A stretch of DNA of 64,000 nucleotides from Microbacterium cremeum (GCF_015277855.1 NZ_CP063812.1:620001-684000); one strand, 5' to 3'; positions 45,598-54,635 are shown, counted from the first letter of the stretch. A program made the numbers and translations. Notes: generated by a model not told the origin, from the letters alone.

Positions 45598-46399
45598 CGA
45601 CACCGTCGAGCACGGCGCGGTGCGTGGTGGCCGGGCCGAGCACGCGGAAGTGGCCCGCCGTCGGCACGATGACGTTCGTCGCCCCGTCGAGCGCGCTCCC
45701 CTCGGGGATGTGCGGGTCCCACGGGCCGAAGACCGACACGATGCGGCCGTTGACGGACGTCTCGCGGCCCAGCATCACGATGATCTCGTCGTCGGGCACG
45801 AACGCCCGGATGCTCGGCACGATGAACAGGCGTGCGAGGCGTGACCCGCCGAAGGGCGTCGCCACGGTGACGAGGCCGAGGAGTCCTGACGCGCGGCCGC
45901 CGGAATGGGGAGTCGCGGTGGCGGCGGCATCCGCCGGATCTCCGCCGGATGCTGCTTCGGCCGCGGCCTCGACCGCCGCGCCGGAGGTGACGAGCGCGTG
46001 CTTGCCGATGAGCCCGCCCTTGCTGTGCGCCACGAGCACGCGCCCGGCGGGAGGCGCGGGGGTCTCGCCGAGCAGCTGCACGAGCCGCGCCGCCGTGGCG
46101 GGGACGCTCCGGCGATTGACGCCGAGGCCGTGCACGACGCGCACGCGGTGCCCCGCGGCGGCGAGCGCGTCGCCCAGCGGGCGCAGGAAGGTCCAGTGCT
46201 CGTACACGCCGGGGAGGAGGAACACCTCGGGCAGGCTTCCGTCACCGCGATGCCATGCGTCGGGCGTGGGGCGGCGTGCCCCGATCGCCCACGGAAACGA
46301 CAGCACGGCGAGCTGGCGGCGGCCGGCGTAGAGGTAGTCCGCGGCCCACCACAGCGCCCGTCGCAGCATGCTCGGCCGCGCCGCGGCGTCGGGTGTCAT
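45569..46399 (-). CDS. Lipase-like alpha/beta hydrolase
   Basis: The 276-residue protein has oxyanion text FLLPGVYEHW, the nucleophile elbow VAHSKGG (Ser near residue 125), an acid in FGPWDPHIPEGSALDG and the final His in TAGHFRV. The N-terminal ~40 residues (RRALWWAADYLYAGRRQLAV) are amphipathic and may bind membrane. It resembles cytoplasmic triacylglycerol-lipase-like proteins. It converges on the HNH gene. Confidence 0.83.
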   Translation of the reverse strand: MTPDAAARPSMLRRALWWAADYLYAGRRQLAVLSFPWAIGARRPTPDAWHRGDGSLPEVFLLPGVYEHWTFLRPLGDALAAAGHRVRVVHGLGVNRRSVPATAARLVQLLGETPAPPAGRVLVAHSKGGLIGKHALVTSGAAVEAAAEAASGGDPADAAATATPHSGGRASGLLGLVTVATPFGGSRLARLFIVPSIRAFVPDDEIIVMLGRETSVNGRIVSVFGPWDPHIPEGSALDGATNVIVPTAGHFRVLGPATTHRAVLDGVALLSRDDAP

Positions 46400-46476
46400 G
46401 CGATGCAGTCTAGGGGCGACGCCGCGCCCCCGATCACCCGCCCTTCACCGCGATCCAGGCCCGCACGACGACGTCG

Positions 46477-47154
46477 TCAGGGTCGTGGCTCGGCCGCGCC
46501 GGCTTCGAGGCGCGCGGACGTGGGGACTCCGCGCACCCCGGTGATGGTCGACTCGACGACGGTCGAGGCCAGAGTGTCGATGACGGATGCCGGCTGCCAC
46601 CGCACCGGGCCGTGCACGGCGATGTCGGCGAAGCCGTGGACGGCCGACCAGCACGCCCATTCCGCGTACGGCCGGCGCTCGGCGGCGAGCGCGCCGGCAT
46701 CGACCATCGCGTCGAGCGTGTCCATGAGCACGCGGAACGGCGCGACGATCTCGTCGTCGAGCGTCACGATGTCGTCGCTCGCGATGGTGTCCTGCGTGAA
46801 GAAGGCGATCTCGAACAGGCCGCGCTCCGCTCGGGCGAAGTCGATGTACCCGAGCCCGACGCGACGCAGCCGTTCGATCGCGGCCTCGTCGGGGGCGAGG
46901 CCGCCGGGTGCGGCGGCGACGCGTTCGCCGATCGCGCGGGCGAGGGCGAGCTGCGCTTCGCGCGCCACGGCGCGGACGAGGTCCTCGCGGTCGGCGAAGT
47001 GGCGGTAGGCGGCGTTGGGCGAGACGCCGGCCGCGCGGGTCGCCTCCCGGAGCGTCACGGCCGACGGTCCGCCCGTGCGGGCGAGCTTGAGGCCCTCGTC
47101 GATGAGGGCACGTCGGAGGTCCCCGTGATGATAGGTGCGCGCGGAGGATGTCAT
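46477..47154 (-). CDS. TetR-family regulator with WHG-type C-terminal domain
   Basis: The 225-residue protein begins at ATG 47154 (a longer frame lacks support). HTH text: HHGDLRRALIDEGLKLART, TLREATRAAGVSPNAAYRHFADREDL. The C-terminal part with YIDFARAERGLFEIAFF and EWACWSAVHGFADIAVHG is the WHG domain. It is divergent from the MFS gene, with an operator-like dyad between, and probably represses it. Confidence 0.92.
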   Translation of the reverse strand: MTSSARTYHHGDLRRALIDEGLKLARTGGPSAVTLREATRAAGVSPNAAYRHFADREDLVRAVAREAQLALARAIGERVAAAPGGLAPDEAAIERLRRVGLGYIDFARAERGLFEIAFFTQDTIASDDIVTLDDEIVAPFRVLMDTLDAMVDAGALAAERRPYAEWACWSAVHGFADIAVHGPVRWQPASVIDTLASTVVESTITGVRGVPTSARLEAGAAEPRP

Positions 47155-47174
47155 TGCGCCGCCTCCGTCGAGTG

Positions 47175-47189
47175 TGTACGGTGTGAACA
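47175..47189. promoter_or_regulatory. Operator-like dyad between tetR and MFS genes
   Basis: TGTACGGTGTGAACA lies 20 bp before the tetR start and 74 bp before the MFS start. It matches the site at 41699-41713 in 14 of 15 positions. Confidence 0.65.
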
Positions 47190-47263
47190 TTGATGTGCAC
47201 GATGTCCACATCGAGCCTACCCCTCGTCGCCCTGTCGTCGAATCCACACGCCGAAGGAAGTCC

Positions 47264-48742
47264 ATGAGCCTCCCCTCGCCCGCCCCGGGCGCTCAGACCG
47301 CGGCCGAAGAGGCCGCCCAGCATCGTCCCGACGCGCGCACGCTCCGCGCCTTCTACCAGGTGCTCGTCAACACGGCCCTGGCCAATGTGACCTCGAGCTA
47401 CCTGTGGTGGGCCCTGACCTTCTGGGTGTACCTCGAGACCCGGTCGGTGCTCGCCACCGCCATCATCGGCGGGTCGTACATGCTGCTCGTGGCCGTCCTG
47501 GGCGTGGTGTTCGGAGCCCTGGTCGACCGCATGAAGAAGAAGGCCGTGATGCTGCTGTCGAGCACCGTCACGCTCACCGCCTACCTGCTCGCCGGCGCGC
47601 TGTACCTGGCGTTCCCCGAGAGCACGCTCGTCGACTGGGGCGGGCCGTGGTTCTGGGTGTTCGCCGGAGTCATCCTCATCGGCGGCGTGGTCGAGAACCT
47701 CCGCAACATCGCGCTGTCGACGACTGTGACGCTCCTGGTGCCCGCCGACCGCCGCGACAAGGCGAACGGCCTGGTGGGCGCCGTCCACGGCATCGCGTTC
47801 ATGGTGACGAGCGTGTTCTCGGGGCTGTCGATCGGCCTGCTCGGCATGGGGTGGACGGCGGCGATCGCGATCGCCGCCACCGCGATCGCACTCGTGCACC
47901 TGATCTTCGTGCCGATCCCCGAGCGCGGCATCGCCCACGTCGAGGGCGCGCCCACCGGGCTGAACCTGCGCGGCGTGATCCCCGCGGTCATGGTGGTGCC
48001 GGGCCTGCTCGCGCTGATCCTGTTCGCGACGTTCAACAACCTCGTGGGCGGCGTCTTCATGGCCCTCATGGACCCGTACGGTCTGACGCTGTTCTCGGTG
48101 GAGATCTGGGGCATCGTGCTGGGGGTCACCAGCTTCGGCTTCATCATCGGCGGCGGCCTCGTCGCCCGGTTCGGTCTCGGCAAGAACCCGGTGCGCACGC
48201 TGCTGCTGGTCAACGTCGGCATCGCCCTGCTCGGCATGACGTTCGCGATCCGTGAGGTGTGGTGGCTGTACGGGCTCGGCATCCTCGTCTTCATGGCGCT
48301 CATGCCGATCGCCGAGGCGTCCGAGCAGACGATCGTGCAGCGCGTGGTGCCGTTCGAGAAGCAGGGCCGCGTGTTCGGCTTCGCTGCGAGCGTGGAATCC
48401 GCCGCTGCACCGATCTCGGCGTTCCTCATCGGCCCCATCGCGGAGTTCGGGCTGATCCCGTTCATGGAGTCGGCGAGCGGGAAGCAGGCGTTCGGGTGGT
48501 TGCTCGGCGAGGGCGAGGCGCGCGGCATGGCGCTGGCCTTCGTCGGCGCGAGCCTGCTGCTGCTCCTGGTCGTCCTGCTCGCGTTCGTGTCGAAGCCGTA
48601 CCGCGAGCTGTCGGCCGCGTACGCCGCTGCGCCGCCCTCGCTCCACACCGACGACGAGACGGATGCCGAGCCCGAGGCCGCTTCGGAGCCGATGGACGCG
48701 ATCGGCGGGGCCGGCGAAGACCTGCGCTCGAGCGTCCGCTGA
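47264..48742 (+). CDS. MFS transporter
   Basis: The 492-residue protein has twelve hydrophobic helices in two sets of six (first near FYQVLVNTALANVTSSYLWWALTFW, last near GMALAFVGASLLLLLVVLLAF), with the MFS loop motif GALVDRMKKKAVMLLSS between helices 2 and 3. Helices at VNTALANV and PVFEKQGRVFGFAASVESAA-like text resemble drug or macrolide-efflux exporters. The tail is acidic. AAGGAAG precedes ATG 47264. The divergent TetR suggests ligand-induced efflux. Confidence 0.88.
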   Translation: MSLPSPAPGAQTAAEEAAQHRPDARTLRAFYQVLVNTALANVTSSYLWWALTFWVYLETRSVLATAIIGGSYMLLVAVLGVVFGALVDRMKKKAVMLLSSTVTLTAYLLAGALYLAFPESTLVDWGGPWFWVFAGVILIGGVVENLRNIALSTTVTLLVPADRRDKANGLVGAVHGIAFMVTSVFSGLSIGLLGMGWTAAIAIAATAIALVHLIFVPIPERGIAHVEGAPTGLNLRGVIPAVMVVPGLLALILFATFNNLVGGVFMALMDPYGLTLFSVEIWGIVLGVTSFGFIIGGGLVARFGLGKNPVRTLLLVNVGIALLGMTFAIREVWWLYGLGILVFMALMPIAEASEQTIVQRVVPFEKQGRVFGFAASVESAAAPISAFLIGPIAEFGLIPFMESASGKQAFGWLLGEGEARGMALAFVGASLLLLLVVLLAFVSKPYRELSAAYAAAPPSLHTDDETDAEPEAASEPMDAIGGAGEDLRSSVR

Positions 48743-48770
48743 CGGAGCGGGCGTCGCTCGTACGCTCGCC

Positions 48771-48951
48771 GCGTTTCGTCTCGGTCGCTGCGCTCCCTCG
48801 CTCAACGACCGGGGGTGCGGACCGGGGGTCGGACCCGGGGTCGGCTCGGGGCGTTTCGTCTCGGTCGCTGCGCTCTCTCGCTCAACGACCGGGGGTGCGG
48901 ACCGCGGCTCGGAGCCGGTCGTTGAGCGAGCGAAGCGAGACGAAACGCGTC
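48771..48951. repeat. Intergenic palindromic repeat, three copies
   Basis: CGTTTCGTCTCGGTCGCTGC ... CTCGCTCAACGACC occurs twice in direct order (from ~48771 and ~48848) and once inverted (GGTCGTTGAGCGAGCGAAGC ... GACGAAACGC, ~48918-48948). The inverted and direct copies can fold on each other, so it may also act as terminator for the convergent MFS and amidase genes. Confidence 0.85.
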
Positions 48952-50680
48952 AGCCGAGCTCGGGCGTCCGGGGCGGGGGAGTGCGACGCGGCCGCAGCGC
49001 CTCGAACGCCGAGCTCCACGCGAGAAGCTCGGCGTCGGCATACGCCCGGCCGGCGAACGTGAGCCCGACGGGCATGCCGATGTCGGCCATCGTGCCCATC
49101 GGCACCGTGACCGTCGGGATGCCGAGATGCCGGATCGCGAGATTGCCGTTGGCCACCCACACGCCGTTGCGCCACGCCTGCACCGCCGAGTCCTCGTTCA
49201 CGTCGGCGTCCGCGGGACCCACGTCGGCCACCGCCGGGAAGACCACCGCGTCGAGGCCGAGCCTCGACATCCACTCCTCCAGGTCGACGCGCCGCGTCTC
49301 TTCCAGTCCGCGCACGCCGTGTTCGAGCTCGGGGATGTCGGTGAACGACGCGTACGGGTGCTCGCGCACCTGAGCGGGATACGTCGCGATGTCGTCGTCG
49401 AATCCGGTGTACCGGTCAGGCAGCGCGCCGTCGGGGTGCGGGAAGATCGCGGCCCCGTCCACCTCATCCAGCCGGTCGAGCGACGGATCGCCGTTCGCGC
49501 GCAGGAAGTCGTCCCACGCCCACGCCGAGAGGTCGACGATCTCGCGCTGCAGGAACTCCTCGGTCACGAGCCCGCGGGTCTTGATGGTCGGCGCGCCCGG
49601 CCGGTCGCCCTCGTAGTTCGTGACGACGGGGAAGTCCACCTCGACCACCTCGGCGCCCGCAGCCTCGAGGTCGCGGCGTGCTGCCTCCCACAACGCGATC
49701 ACCGACGGTCTGGTCTCGATGCGCGTGCCGGTGGGGCCGCCGATCCCTCCGTGCGGGTTGGTCCCGGCATCCGGATCGGCGTTGACGTACATGCGCGGCA
49801 CCCCGAAGCGACGACCCGCGAGCGTGGCCCGCGCGCCGTCGACGTCGTGCGAGCCGAGCGCCGGGTACGACGCGGGACGCGTGGCCGAGGCATCCGGGAT
49901 CTCGATCCAGGGCTGCGCGCGCCAGAAGTCACCTCGGGCCTCGGGATCGTCGGCGACCATCACGTCGAGGATCTCGAGCAGGTCGGCCATCGTGCGGGTG
50001 TGAGGCACGACGACGTCCATGGTCGGCACGAGCGGCCAATTGCCGCGCACCGAGATCACCCCGCGCGAGGGGGTGTAGGCGCACAGCGCGTTGTTCGACG
50101 CCGGCGCGCGACCGCTCGACCACGTCTCTTCGCCGAGGCCGAAGGCCGCGAAGGATGCCGCGGTGGCGGTTCCCGAGCCGTTGGACGATCCCGAGCCGAA
50201 CGCCGACGTGAGGAAATCGCCGTTGTAGGGGCTCTCGGCGCGGCCGTACAGGCCGCGCTGCATGCCGCCGTTCGCCATCGGAGGCATGTTCGTCAGCCCG
50301 AGGAGGATGCAGCCCGCGCCACGCAGCCGCTCGATCGAGAACGCATCGCGTTGCGCGACGAGGTCGGCGAACGCGGGCGAGCCCGCCGCGACCGTGAGTC
50401 CGCGTGCCATGAACGAGTCCTTCGCCGTGTACGGGATGCCGTCGAGCGGCCCCCGCGTGCGCCCTTCCGCGCGGCGGCGGTCGGAGGCCTCGGCCTCGGC
50501 CCGCGCGTCGGGATTGCGCACGACGACCGAGTTGAGGGCCGTCGCCGTGCCCGCTTCGTCGTACGCGGCGAGCCGTGCGAGGTACGCGTCGACGAGCTCG
50601 ACCGCGGTGACCTCGCCGGCCTCCAGGGCGGCGCGAAGCTCGGCGATCGACTTCTCGACGACGTGGAACAGACGGGTCAT
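48950..50680 (-). CDS. Amidase-signature family hydrolase
   Basis: The 576-residue protein has the amidase signature: the catalytic Lys in GIPYTAKDSFMARG (near residue 84), and the Ser-cisSer motif in GSGSSNGSGTATAASFAAFG around residues 160-180. Substrate-side text NMPPMANGGMQRG is typical. It ends inside the intergenic repeat. It lies 125 bp downstream of agmatine deiminase on the same strand and may hydrolyse N-carbamoylputrescine or another amide; this pairing is inference. Start ATG 50680. Confidence 0.88.
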   Translation of the reverse strand: MTRLFHVVEKSIAELRAALEAGEVTAVELVDAYLARLAAYDEAGTATALNSVVVRNPDARAEAEASDRRRAEGRTRGPLDGIPYTAKDSFMARGLTVAAGSPAFADLVAQRDAFSIERLRGAGCILLGLTNMPPMANGGMQRGLYGRAESPYNGDFLTSAFGSGSSNGSGTATAASFAAFGLGEETWSSGRAPASNNALCAYTPSRGVISVRGNWPLVPTMDVVVPHTRTMADLLEILDVMVADDPEARGDFWRAQPWIEIPDASATRPASYPALGSHDVDGARATLAGRRFGVPRMYVNADPDAGTNPHGGIGGPTGTRIETRPSVIALWEAARRDLEAAGAEVVEVDFPVVTNYEGDRPGAPTIKTRGLVTEEFLQREIVDLSAWAWDDFLRANGDPSLDRLDEVDGAAIFPHPDGALPDRYTGFDDDIATYPAQVREHPYASFTDIPELEHGVRGLEETRRVDLEEWMSRLGLDAVVFPAVADVGPADADVNEDSAVQAWRNGVWVANGNLAIRHLGIPTVTVPMGTMADIGMPVGLTFAGRAYADAELLAWSSAFEALRPRRTPPPRTPELG

Positions 50681-50698
50681 CGGTGTCCTCCGTGCTCG

Positions 50699-50795
50699 GG
50701 GCGTTTCGTCTCGGTCGCTGGCGCTCCCTCGCTCAACGACCGGAGGGTTCGGGTTGTCGAGCGGGCCTCGCTCAACGACCGGAGGGTTCCTGCGA
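50699..50795. repeat. Intergenic repeat copy between amidase and agmatine deiminase genes
   Basis: GCGTTTCGTCTCGGTCGCTG ... CTCGCTCAACGACCGGAGGG, then a second partial CTCGCTCAACGACCGGAGGG. It belongs to the same family as the repeat at 48771. Confidence 0.8.
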
Positions 50796-50805
50796 GACGG
50801 AACGC

Positions 50806-51840
50806 TCATCGGGCGACCGCCGGCTGCTGCTGGGTGATGCAGTGGATGCCGCCGCCGCCGGCGAAGATCTGCCGCGCGTCGACCGTCACGGCGCGGCGCC
50901 CCGGGTAGGCGGACTCGAGGATCTCTCGGGCCCGGGCGTCGGCTCGTTCCTCGCCGAACCCGCACGCGATGATGCCGCCGTTGACGAGCAGGTGGTTGAC
51001 GTAGCTGTAGTCGACGAACCCCTCGTGGTCGCGGAGCACCTCGGGCGCGGGCAGATCGATGATCTCGAAGCTGCGGCCCGCGGCATCCGTCTGTGCGGCG
51101 AGGAACTCCCGCAGCGCGCGCGTCACGTCGTGGTCGGGATGCTCGGGATCGTGCTGGGCGTGCAGCAGGAGGCGACCGGGGGTCGCGATGGTCGCGACGA
51201 TGTCGACGTGGCCGTTCGTGCCGAACTCGTCGTAGTCCCGAGTGAGGCCGCGCGGCAGCCACACCGCCTTCGAGGCGCCGATCGTGCGGAGCATCTCGGC
51301 CTCCACACGCGCCTTGTCGGCGAAGGGGTTCCGGCGCGGGTCGAGCTGCACCGTCTCGGTGAGCAGCACGGTGCCCTCGCCGTCGACGTGGATGCCGCCG
51401 CCCTCGTTCACGAGAAGGGAGCTGACCGTCTCGGCCCCGACGAGGTTGGCCACGAGGCGCGCGTGGGCGGCGGACTTGCCCCATTCGGCCCAGTCCGGCG
51501 CGCCCCAGCCGTTGAACACCCAGTCGACTGCGCCGAGCACACCGGGGCGGTCGTCGTCGACGACGAACGTCGGGCCGTGGTCGCGGAACCAGAACTCGTC
51601 GACCGGCGCCTCGACGAGCTCGATCTCGGATGCGAGCATGCGGCGCGCACGGTCGGCCTTCGAGGGGTCGACGATCATCGTCACCGGCTCGAACTCGGCG
51701 ATCGCGTGGGCGACGCCGCTCCACGCGCTGTAGAAGCGCTCGTGCTCCACGGGATCGTCGCCGAGTGTCGGGCCCTCGGTGGGGAACGCCATCCAGGTGC
51801 GCTCGTGAGGGTCGCCCTCGTGCGGCATCCTCCAGGCCAT
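50806..51840 (-). CDS. aguA: Agmatine deiminase
   Basis: The 344-residue enzyme of the peptidylarginine-deiminase fold converts agmatine to N-carbamoylputrescine. Key text: PHEGDPHERTWMAFPTEGPT at the start, FWFRDHGPTFVVDD (Arg, Asp, His of the site), NEGGGIHVDGEGTVLLTE, NGHVDIVATI and the catalytic Cys in FAGGGGIHCITQQQP near the C-terminus. It heads a minus-strand pair with the amidase and is divergent from a TetR gene over a 36-bp palindrome. Confidence 0.93.
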   Translation of the reverse strand: MAWRMPHEGDPHERTWMAFPTEGPTLGDDPVEHERFYSAWSGVAHAIAEFEPVTMIVDPSKADRARRMLASEIELVEAPVDEFWFRDHGPTFVVDDDRPGVLGAVDWVFNGWGAPDWAEWGKSAAHARLVANLVGAETVSSLLVNEGGGIHVDGEGTVLLTETVQLDPRRNPFADKARVEAEMLRTIGASKAVWLPRGLTRDYDEFGTNGHVDIVATIATPGRLLLHAQHDPEHPDHDVTRALREFLAAQTDAAGRSFEIIDLPAPEVLRDHEGFVDYSYVNHLLVNGGIIACGFGEERADARAREILESAYPGRRAVTVDARQIFAGGGGIHCITQQQPAVAR

Positions 51841-51875
51841 CGTCGGTCCTCTTCTCGTTCGCGCACTCGCGTGCC

Positions 51876-51911
51876 GCTTCGCTTATTGATCTTGCGATCA
51901 ATAAGCGAAGC
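51876..51911. promoter_or_regulatory. 36-bp perfect palindrome, TetR operator candidate
   Basis: GCTTCGCTTATTGATC at 51876-51891 is repeated as its exact complement at 51896-51911 with a four-base spacer. It lies midway in the 90-bp spacer between aguA and the tetR gene, ideal for repressing both. Confidence 0.85.
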
Positions 51912-51930
51912 TACCTACACTGGCGAAGTC

Positions 51931-52554
51931 ATGTCAAGCACCGCTTCGCGTCCGCGTACGCGCAAGGCTCCGGCCGAGCGCGCCGCCGAGATCGTGGCGG
52001 CCGCGACCGCGCTCGCCCGCGACAGCGGACTGGGCGCGCTGACGCTCCGGTCCGTCGCCGACCGCGCGGGGGTCGCCCCCGGGCTCGTCGCGCACTACCA
52101 GCCGTCGATGGACGAGCTCGTCGCGCGCGTCTACACGGATCTCGTCGACGCCGAGGTCCGCGACGTGAAGCGGGTCGTCGCAGCCGCCGGCGATCCCGCC
52201 GCCCAGCTGGGAGCGCTCATCGGCACCCTCACCGACGGCGCGCGGGACGATCTCACGGTCGTGTGGGTCGAGGGCTGGGCGATGGCGCGGCGCAGCGATC
52301 CGCTCGCCGCCGCGGTGCGCGCGCAGATGGAGCGCTGGCAGCGCCTCGTCGAGGCGATCATCACCGACGGATGCCGCGCCGGCGTGTTCGCGGCATCCGA
52401 GCCCGCCGAAGTCGCGTGGGAGCTCATCGGCCTCATCGACGGACTGAACGCGCAGTCGCTCGCGCGCGGCGCGGGCGCGGCCCGCCTCGCGCCCCGCATG
52501 GCGCGAGCCGCGGAGGCGCTCGTCGGAGCCGCGCCGGGGACGATCGTCGCCTAA
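51931..52554 (+). CDS. TetR-family regulator of the agmatine locus (probable)
   Basis: The 207-residue protein has the HTH segment RAAEIVAAATALARDSGLGA, LTLRSVADRAGVAPGLVAHY with QPSMDELV, followed by a helical ligand domain. Start ATG 51931 lies 19 bp beyond the large palindrome. Divergence from aguA suggests it controls agmatine or polyamine breakdown; the effector is not known. Confidence 0.9.
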   Translation: MSSTASRPRTRKAPAERAAEIVAAATALARDSGLGALTLRSVADRAGVAPGLVAHYQPSMDELVARVYTDLVDAEVRDVKRVVAAAGDPAAQLGALIGTLTDGARDDLTVVWVEGWAMARRSDPLAAAVRAQMERWQRLVEAIITDGCRAGVFAASEPAEVAWELIGLIDGLNAQSLARGAGAARLAPRMARAAEALVGAAPGTIVA

Positions 52555-52634
52555 CGCGCGGACGCACGGTGCGCAAGCCCCGTGCCGGGACCGCGCCGAC
52601 GACATACCTTCAGCGTGAACCGAAGGAGGATGCC

Positions 52635-52856
52635 ATGTCGAACCAGCCCGTTCCCCCTCTCGTCCCGCCCGCCGACGACGATCCGATCACGGGAGACCCT
52701 CTCGACACGACGGAACTGCTCGGCGCCGACGATTCGATGATGGACGACGACGATCGCCTGCTCGACACCGACCTCGATGCCGACCGCATCGACAGCGCCG
52801 CGGCCGACGAGCGCGCCGCCACGGAGGGCACGATCGGCGACCCGTCGGCTCCGTGA
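52635..52856 (+). CDS. Small acidic protein
   Basis: The 73-residue product is proline-rich at its start (SNQPVPPLVPPADDDPITGD) and then strongly acidic (DDSMMDDDDRLLDTDLDADR). GAAGGAGG precedes the ATG at 52635, supporting translation. It looks disordered. No family is recognised; similar small acidic proteins occur in related actinobacteria. Confidence 0.72.
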   Translation: MSNQPVPPLVPPADDDPITGDPLDTTELLGADDSMMDDDDRLLDTDLDADRIDSAAADERAATEGTIGDPSAP

Positions 52857-52930
52857 CGCGACCCGGCCCCGCCTCCGGCGGCCGGGTCGGTGACCGCCCC
52901 GTCTCCCGCGAGCTGCACCAGGATGGACTC

Positions 52931-53764
52931 ATGATCTCGATCCCCACCGTGAACCTGAACGACGACAACTGGTTCCCCGAACTGGGCCTCGGAACGTATG
53001 ACCTGCGAGGCGAGGACGGGATCGAGGCGATGGTCGCCGCGATCGAGGCCGGGTACCGCCTCCTCGACACCGCCGTGAACTACGAGAACGAGCGCGAGGT
53101 CGGCGAAGCCGTGCGCCGCAGCGGCGTGCCGCGCGACCAGCTCCTGATCGCGTCGAAGATCCCCGGACGCCACCACGGTCGCGAGCAGGCCGTCGACAGC
53201 GTCAAGGGCTCGCTCGACAGGCTCGGCCTCGACCGCATCGACCTGCACTTGATCCACTGGCCGAACCCGAGCGTCGGCAAGTACGTCGACACGTGGCGCG
53301 GCATGATCGAGGCGCGCGATCAGGGTCTCGTGCGCTCGATCGGCGTGTCGAACTTCACCGAGGGCATGATCATCGAGCTCATCGAGGAGACCGGGGTCGC
53401 GCCGGCGGTGAACCAGGTCGAGCTGCACCCGTACTTCCCGCAGGCGCCGCTGCGCGCGTTCCACGCCCAGCACGGCATCCGCACCGAGAGCTGGAGCCCG
53501 CTCGCCAAGCGCAGCGAGCTGTTCACCGAGCAGATCCTGCAGGAGCTGGCGGCTGTGCACGACGCCACACCGACCCAGGTCGTGCTGCGGTGGCACACGC
53601 AACTGGGCAGCACGCCGATCCCCAAGTCGTCCGACCCCGACCGTCAGCGCGAGAACGGCGACGTCTTCGGGTTCACGCTGGCCGACGAGCAGCTCGACGC
53701 GATCAGCGCTCTGGAGCGCGGCCGGCTGTGGGGCGGCGACCCGCTCACGCACGAGGAGATGTAG
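52931..53764 (+). CDS. Aldo/keto reductase (2,5-diketo-gluconate reductase type)
   Basis: The 277-residue TIM-barrel reductase has the catalytic tetrad: Asp and Tyr in LLDTAVNYENE, Lys in IASKIPG and His in LHLIHWPNP. NADPH-binding text is PKSSDPDRQREN. It reads like the AKR5-type short form. Start at ATG 52931 is favoured because it fits the family length; a longer GTG frame begins at 52853. It reduces aldehydes or ketones with NADPH. Confidence 0.9.
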   Translation: MISIPTVNLNDDNWFPELGLGTYDLRGEDGIEAMVAAIEAGYRLLDTAVNYENEREVGEAVRRSGVPRDQLLIASKIPGRHHGREQAVDSVKGSLDRLGLDRIDLHLIHWPNPSVGKYVDTWRGMIEARDQGLVRSIGVSNFTEGMIIELIEETGVAPAVNQVELHPYFPQAPLRAFHAQHGIRTESWSPLAKRSELFTEQILQELAAVHDATPTQVVLRWHTQLGSTPIPKSSDPDRQRENGDVFGFTLADEQLDAISALERGRLWGGDPLTHEEM

Positions 53765-53813
53765 CCGCGGCATCCGTCGTCGCGTCCGCCGCCCCCGTCG
53801 CGACGGTGTGCGG

Positions 53814-54560
53814 TCACGCGTCGGGGAGCGCGTCGAGCCACTCGGAGAAGGTCTGCTCGCCGAGCACCGCCCCCGGGCCGGGAAGAAGCGCGCCCCCGCG
53901 CAGCGCGTGGCCCCACGCGCCGGGGGCGTTCACCGCGGGGACCGGCCCGCGATACCCGATCGCGCGCGCATACCGGCGCACCATGTCGGAGAGTTCCTCC
54001 TCGCGCGGACCGGCGAGCTCCGCGGCCCTGCCCTGCGGTGCACGCTCGGCGAGAAGGACGAGGTGCGCCGCGACCTCGCGGGCGGCGACCGGCTGCACGC
54101 GGCCTCTCGGAGCGAGGTGCGCGCCGGCGCGTCCGCGGTGGAACAGCAGCGCGGCGTACTCGTGGAACTGCGTCGCACGCAGCACCGTCCAGGGCACGCC
54201 GCCCCCCGCGATCAGCCGCTCCTGCACGAGCTTGCCGGCGTAGTACCCGTCGGGTGCGGCATCCGCGCCCACGATCGTGAGGGCGAGGTGGTGCGGCACC
54301 CGCGCCGCGCGCTCGGCCGCGAGCAGGCTCTTCGTCGCCCCGGCGAAGAACGACACCGACACGTCGGGCTTGTTCGTCGTGACGTTGGCGACGTCGATGA
54401 CCGCGTCGACTCCGTCGAGCGTGCCGGCCAGGCCCGCTCCGCTCAGCAGCTCGACACCGGTCCGCCGTGACAGGACGATCACCTCGTGGCCGCGGGCGCG
54501 GGCGACGTCGACGAGGTGGGCGCCGGTGAGTCCGGTGCCGCCGGCGACCGCGAGCTTCAC
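53814..54560 (-). CDS. NmrA-like NAD(P)-binding protein (epimerase type), paralog 1
   Basis: The 248-residue protein starts at GTG 54560, preceded by GAGAGGA. The N-terminal VKLAVAGGTGLTGAHLVDVA has the Rossmann GxxGxxG, and the text VIDVANVTTNKPDVSVSFFA, YYAGKLVQERLIAGGGVPWT and LRATQFHEYAALLF follows the NmrA/atypical SDR pattern without the Tyr-Lys pair in usual spacing, though Tyr-x-x-x-Lys appears as YYAGK. It is ~50% similar by eye to the next gene and belongs to the ECF41-associated epimerase class. Confidence 0.86.
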   Translation of the reverse strand: MKLAVAGGTGLTGAHLVDVARARGHEVIVLSRRTGVELLSGAGLAGTLDGVDAVIDVANVTTNKPDVSVSFFAGATKSLLAAERAARVPHHLALTIVGADAAPDGYYAGKLVQERLIAGGGVPWTVLRATQFHEYAALLFHRGRAGAHLAPRGRVQPVAAREVAAHLVLLAERAPQGRAAELAGPREEELSDMVRRYARAIGYRGPVPAVNAPGAWGHALRGGALLPGPGAVLGEQTFSEWLDALPDA

Positions 54561-54635
54561 ATCGTCCTCTCGGGTGAGTCGTTGCGGACCTCCATCGTGG
54601 CCGAGGCGCTCGGGCGGGGGAAGCACCGGAGGCGA

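Noticed and set aside
43046..45844. Long plus-strand frame opposite pgi
   Set aside because: pgi on the minus strand has all family signatures. The opposing frame is Arg/Val-rich with no motif.
46445..48805. Very long open frame on the minus strand opposite the MFS gene
   Set aside because: It is an artefact of high GC. The plus-strand MFS protein has clear membrane helices and a ribosome site, while the minus-strand text is Arg/His/Asp-rich noise.
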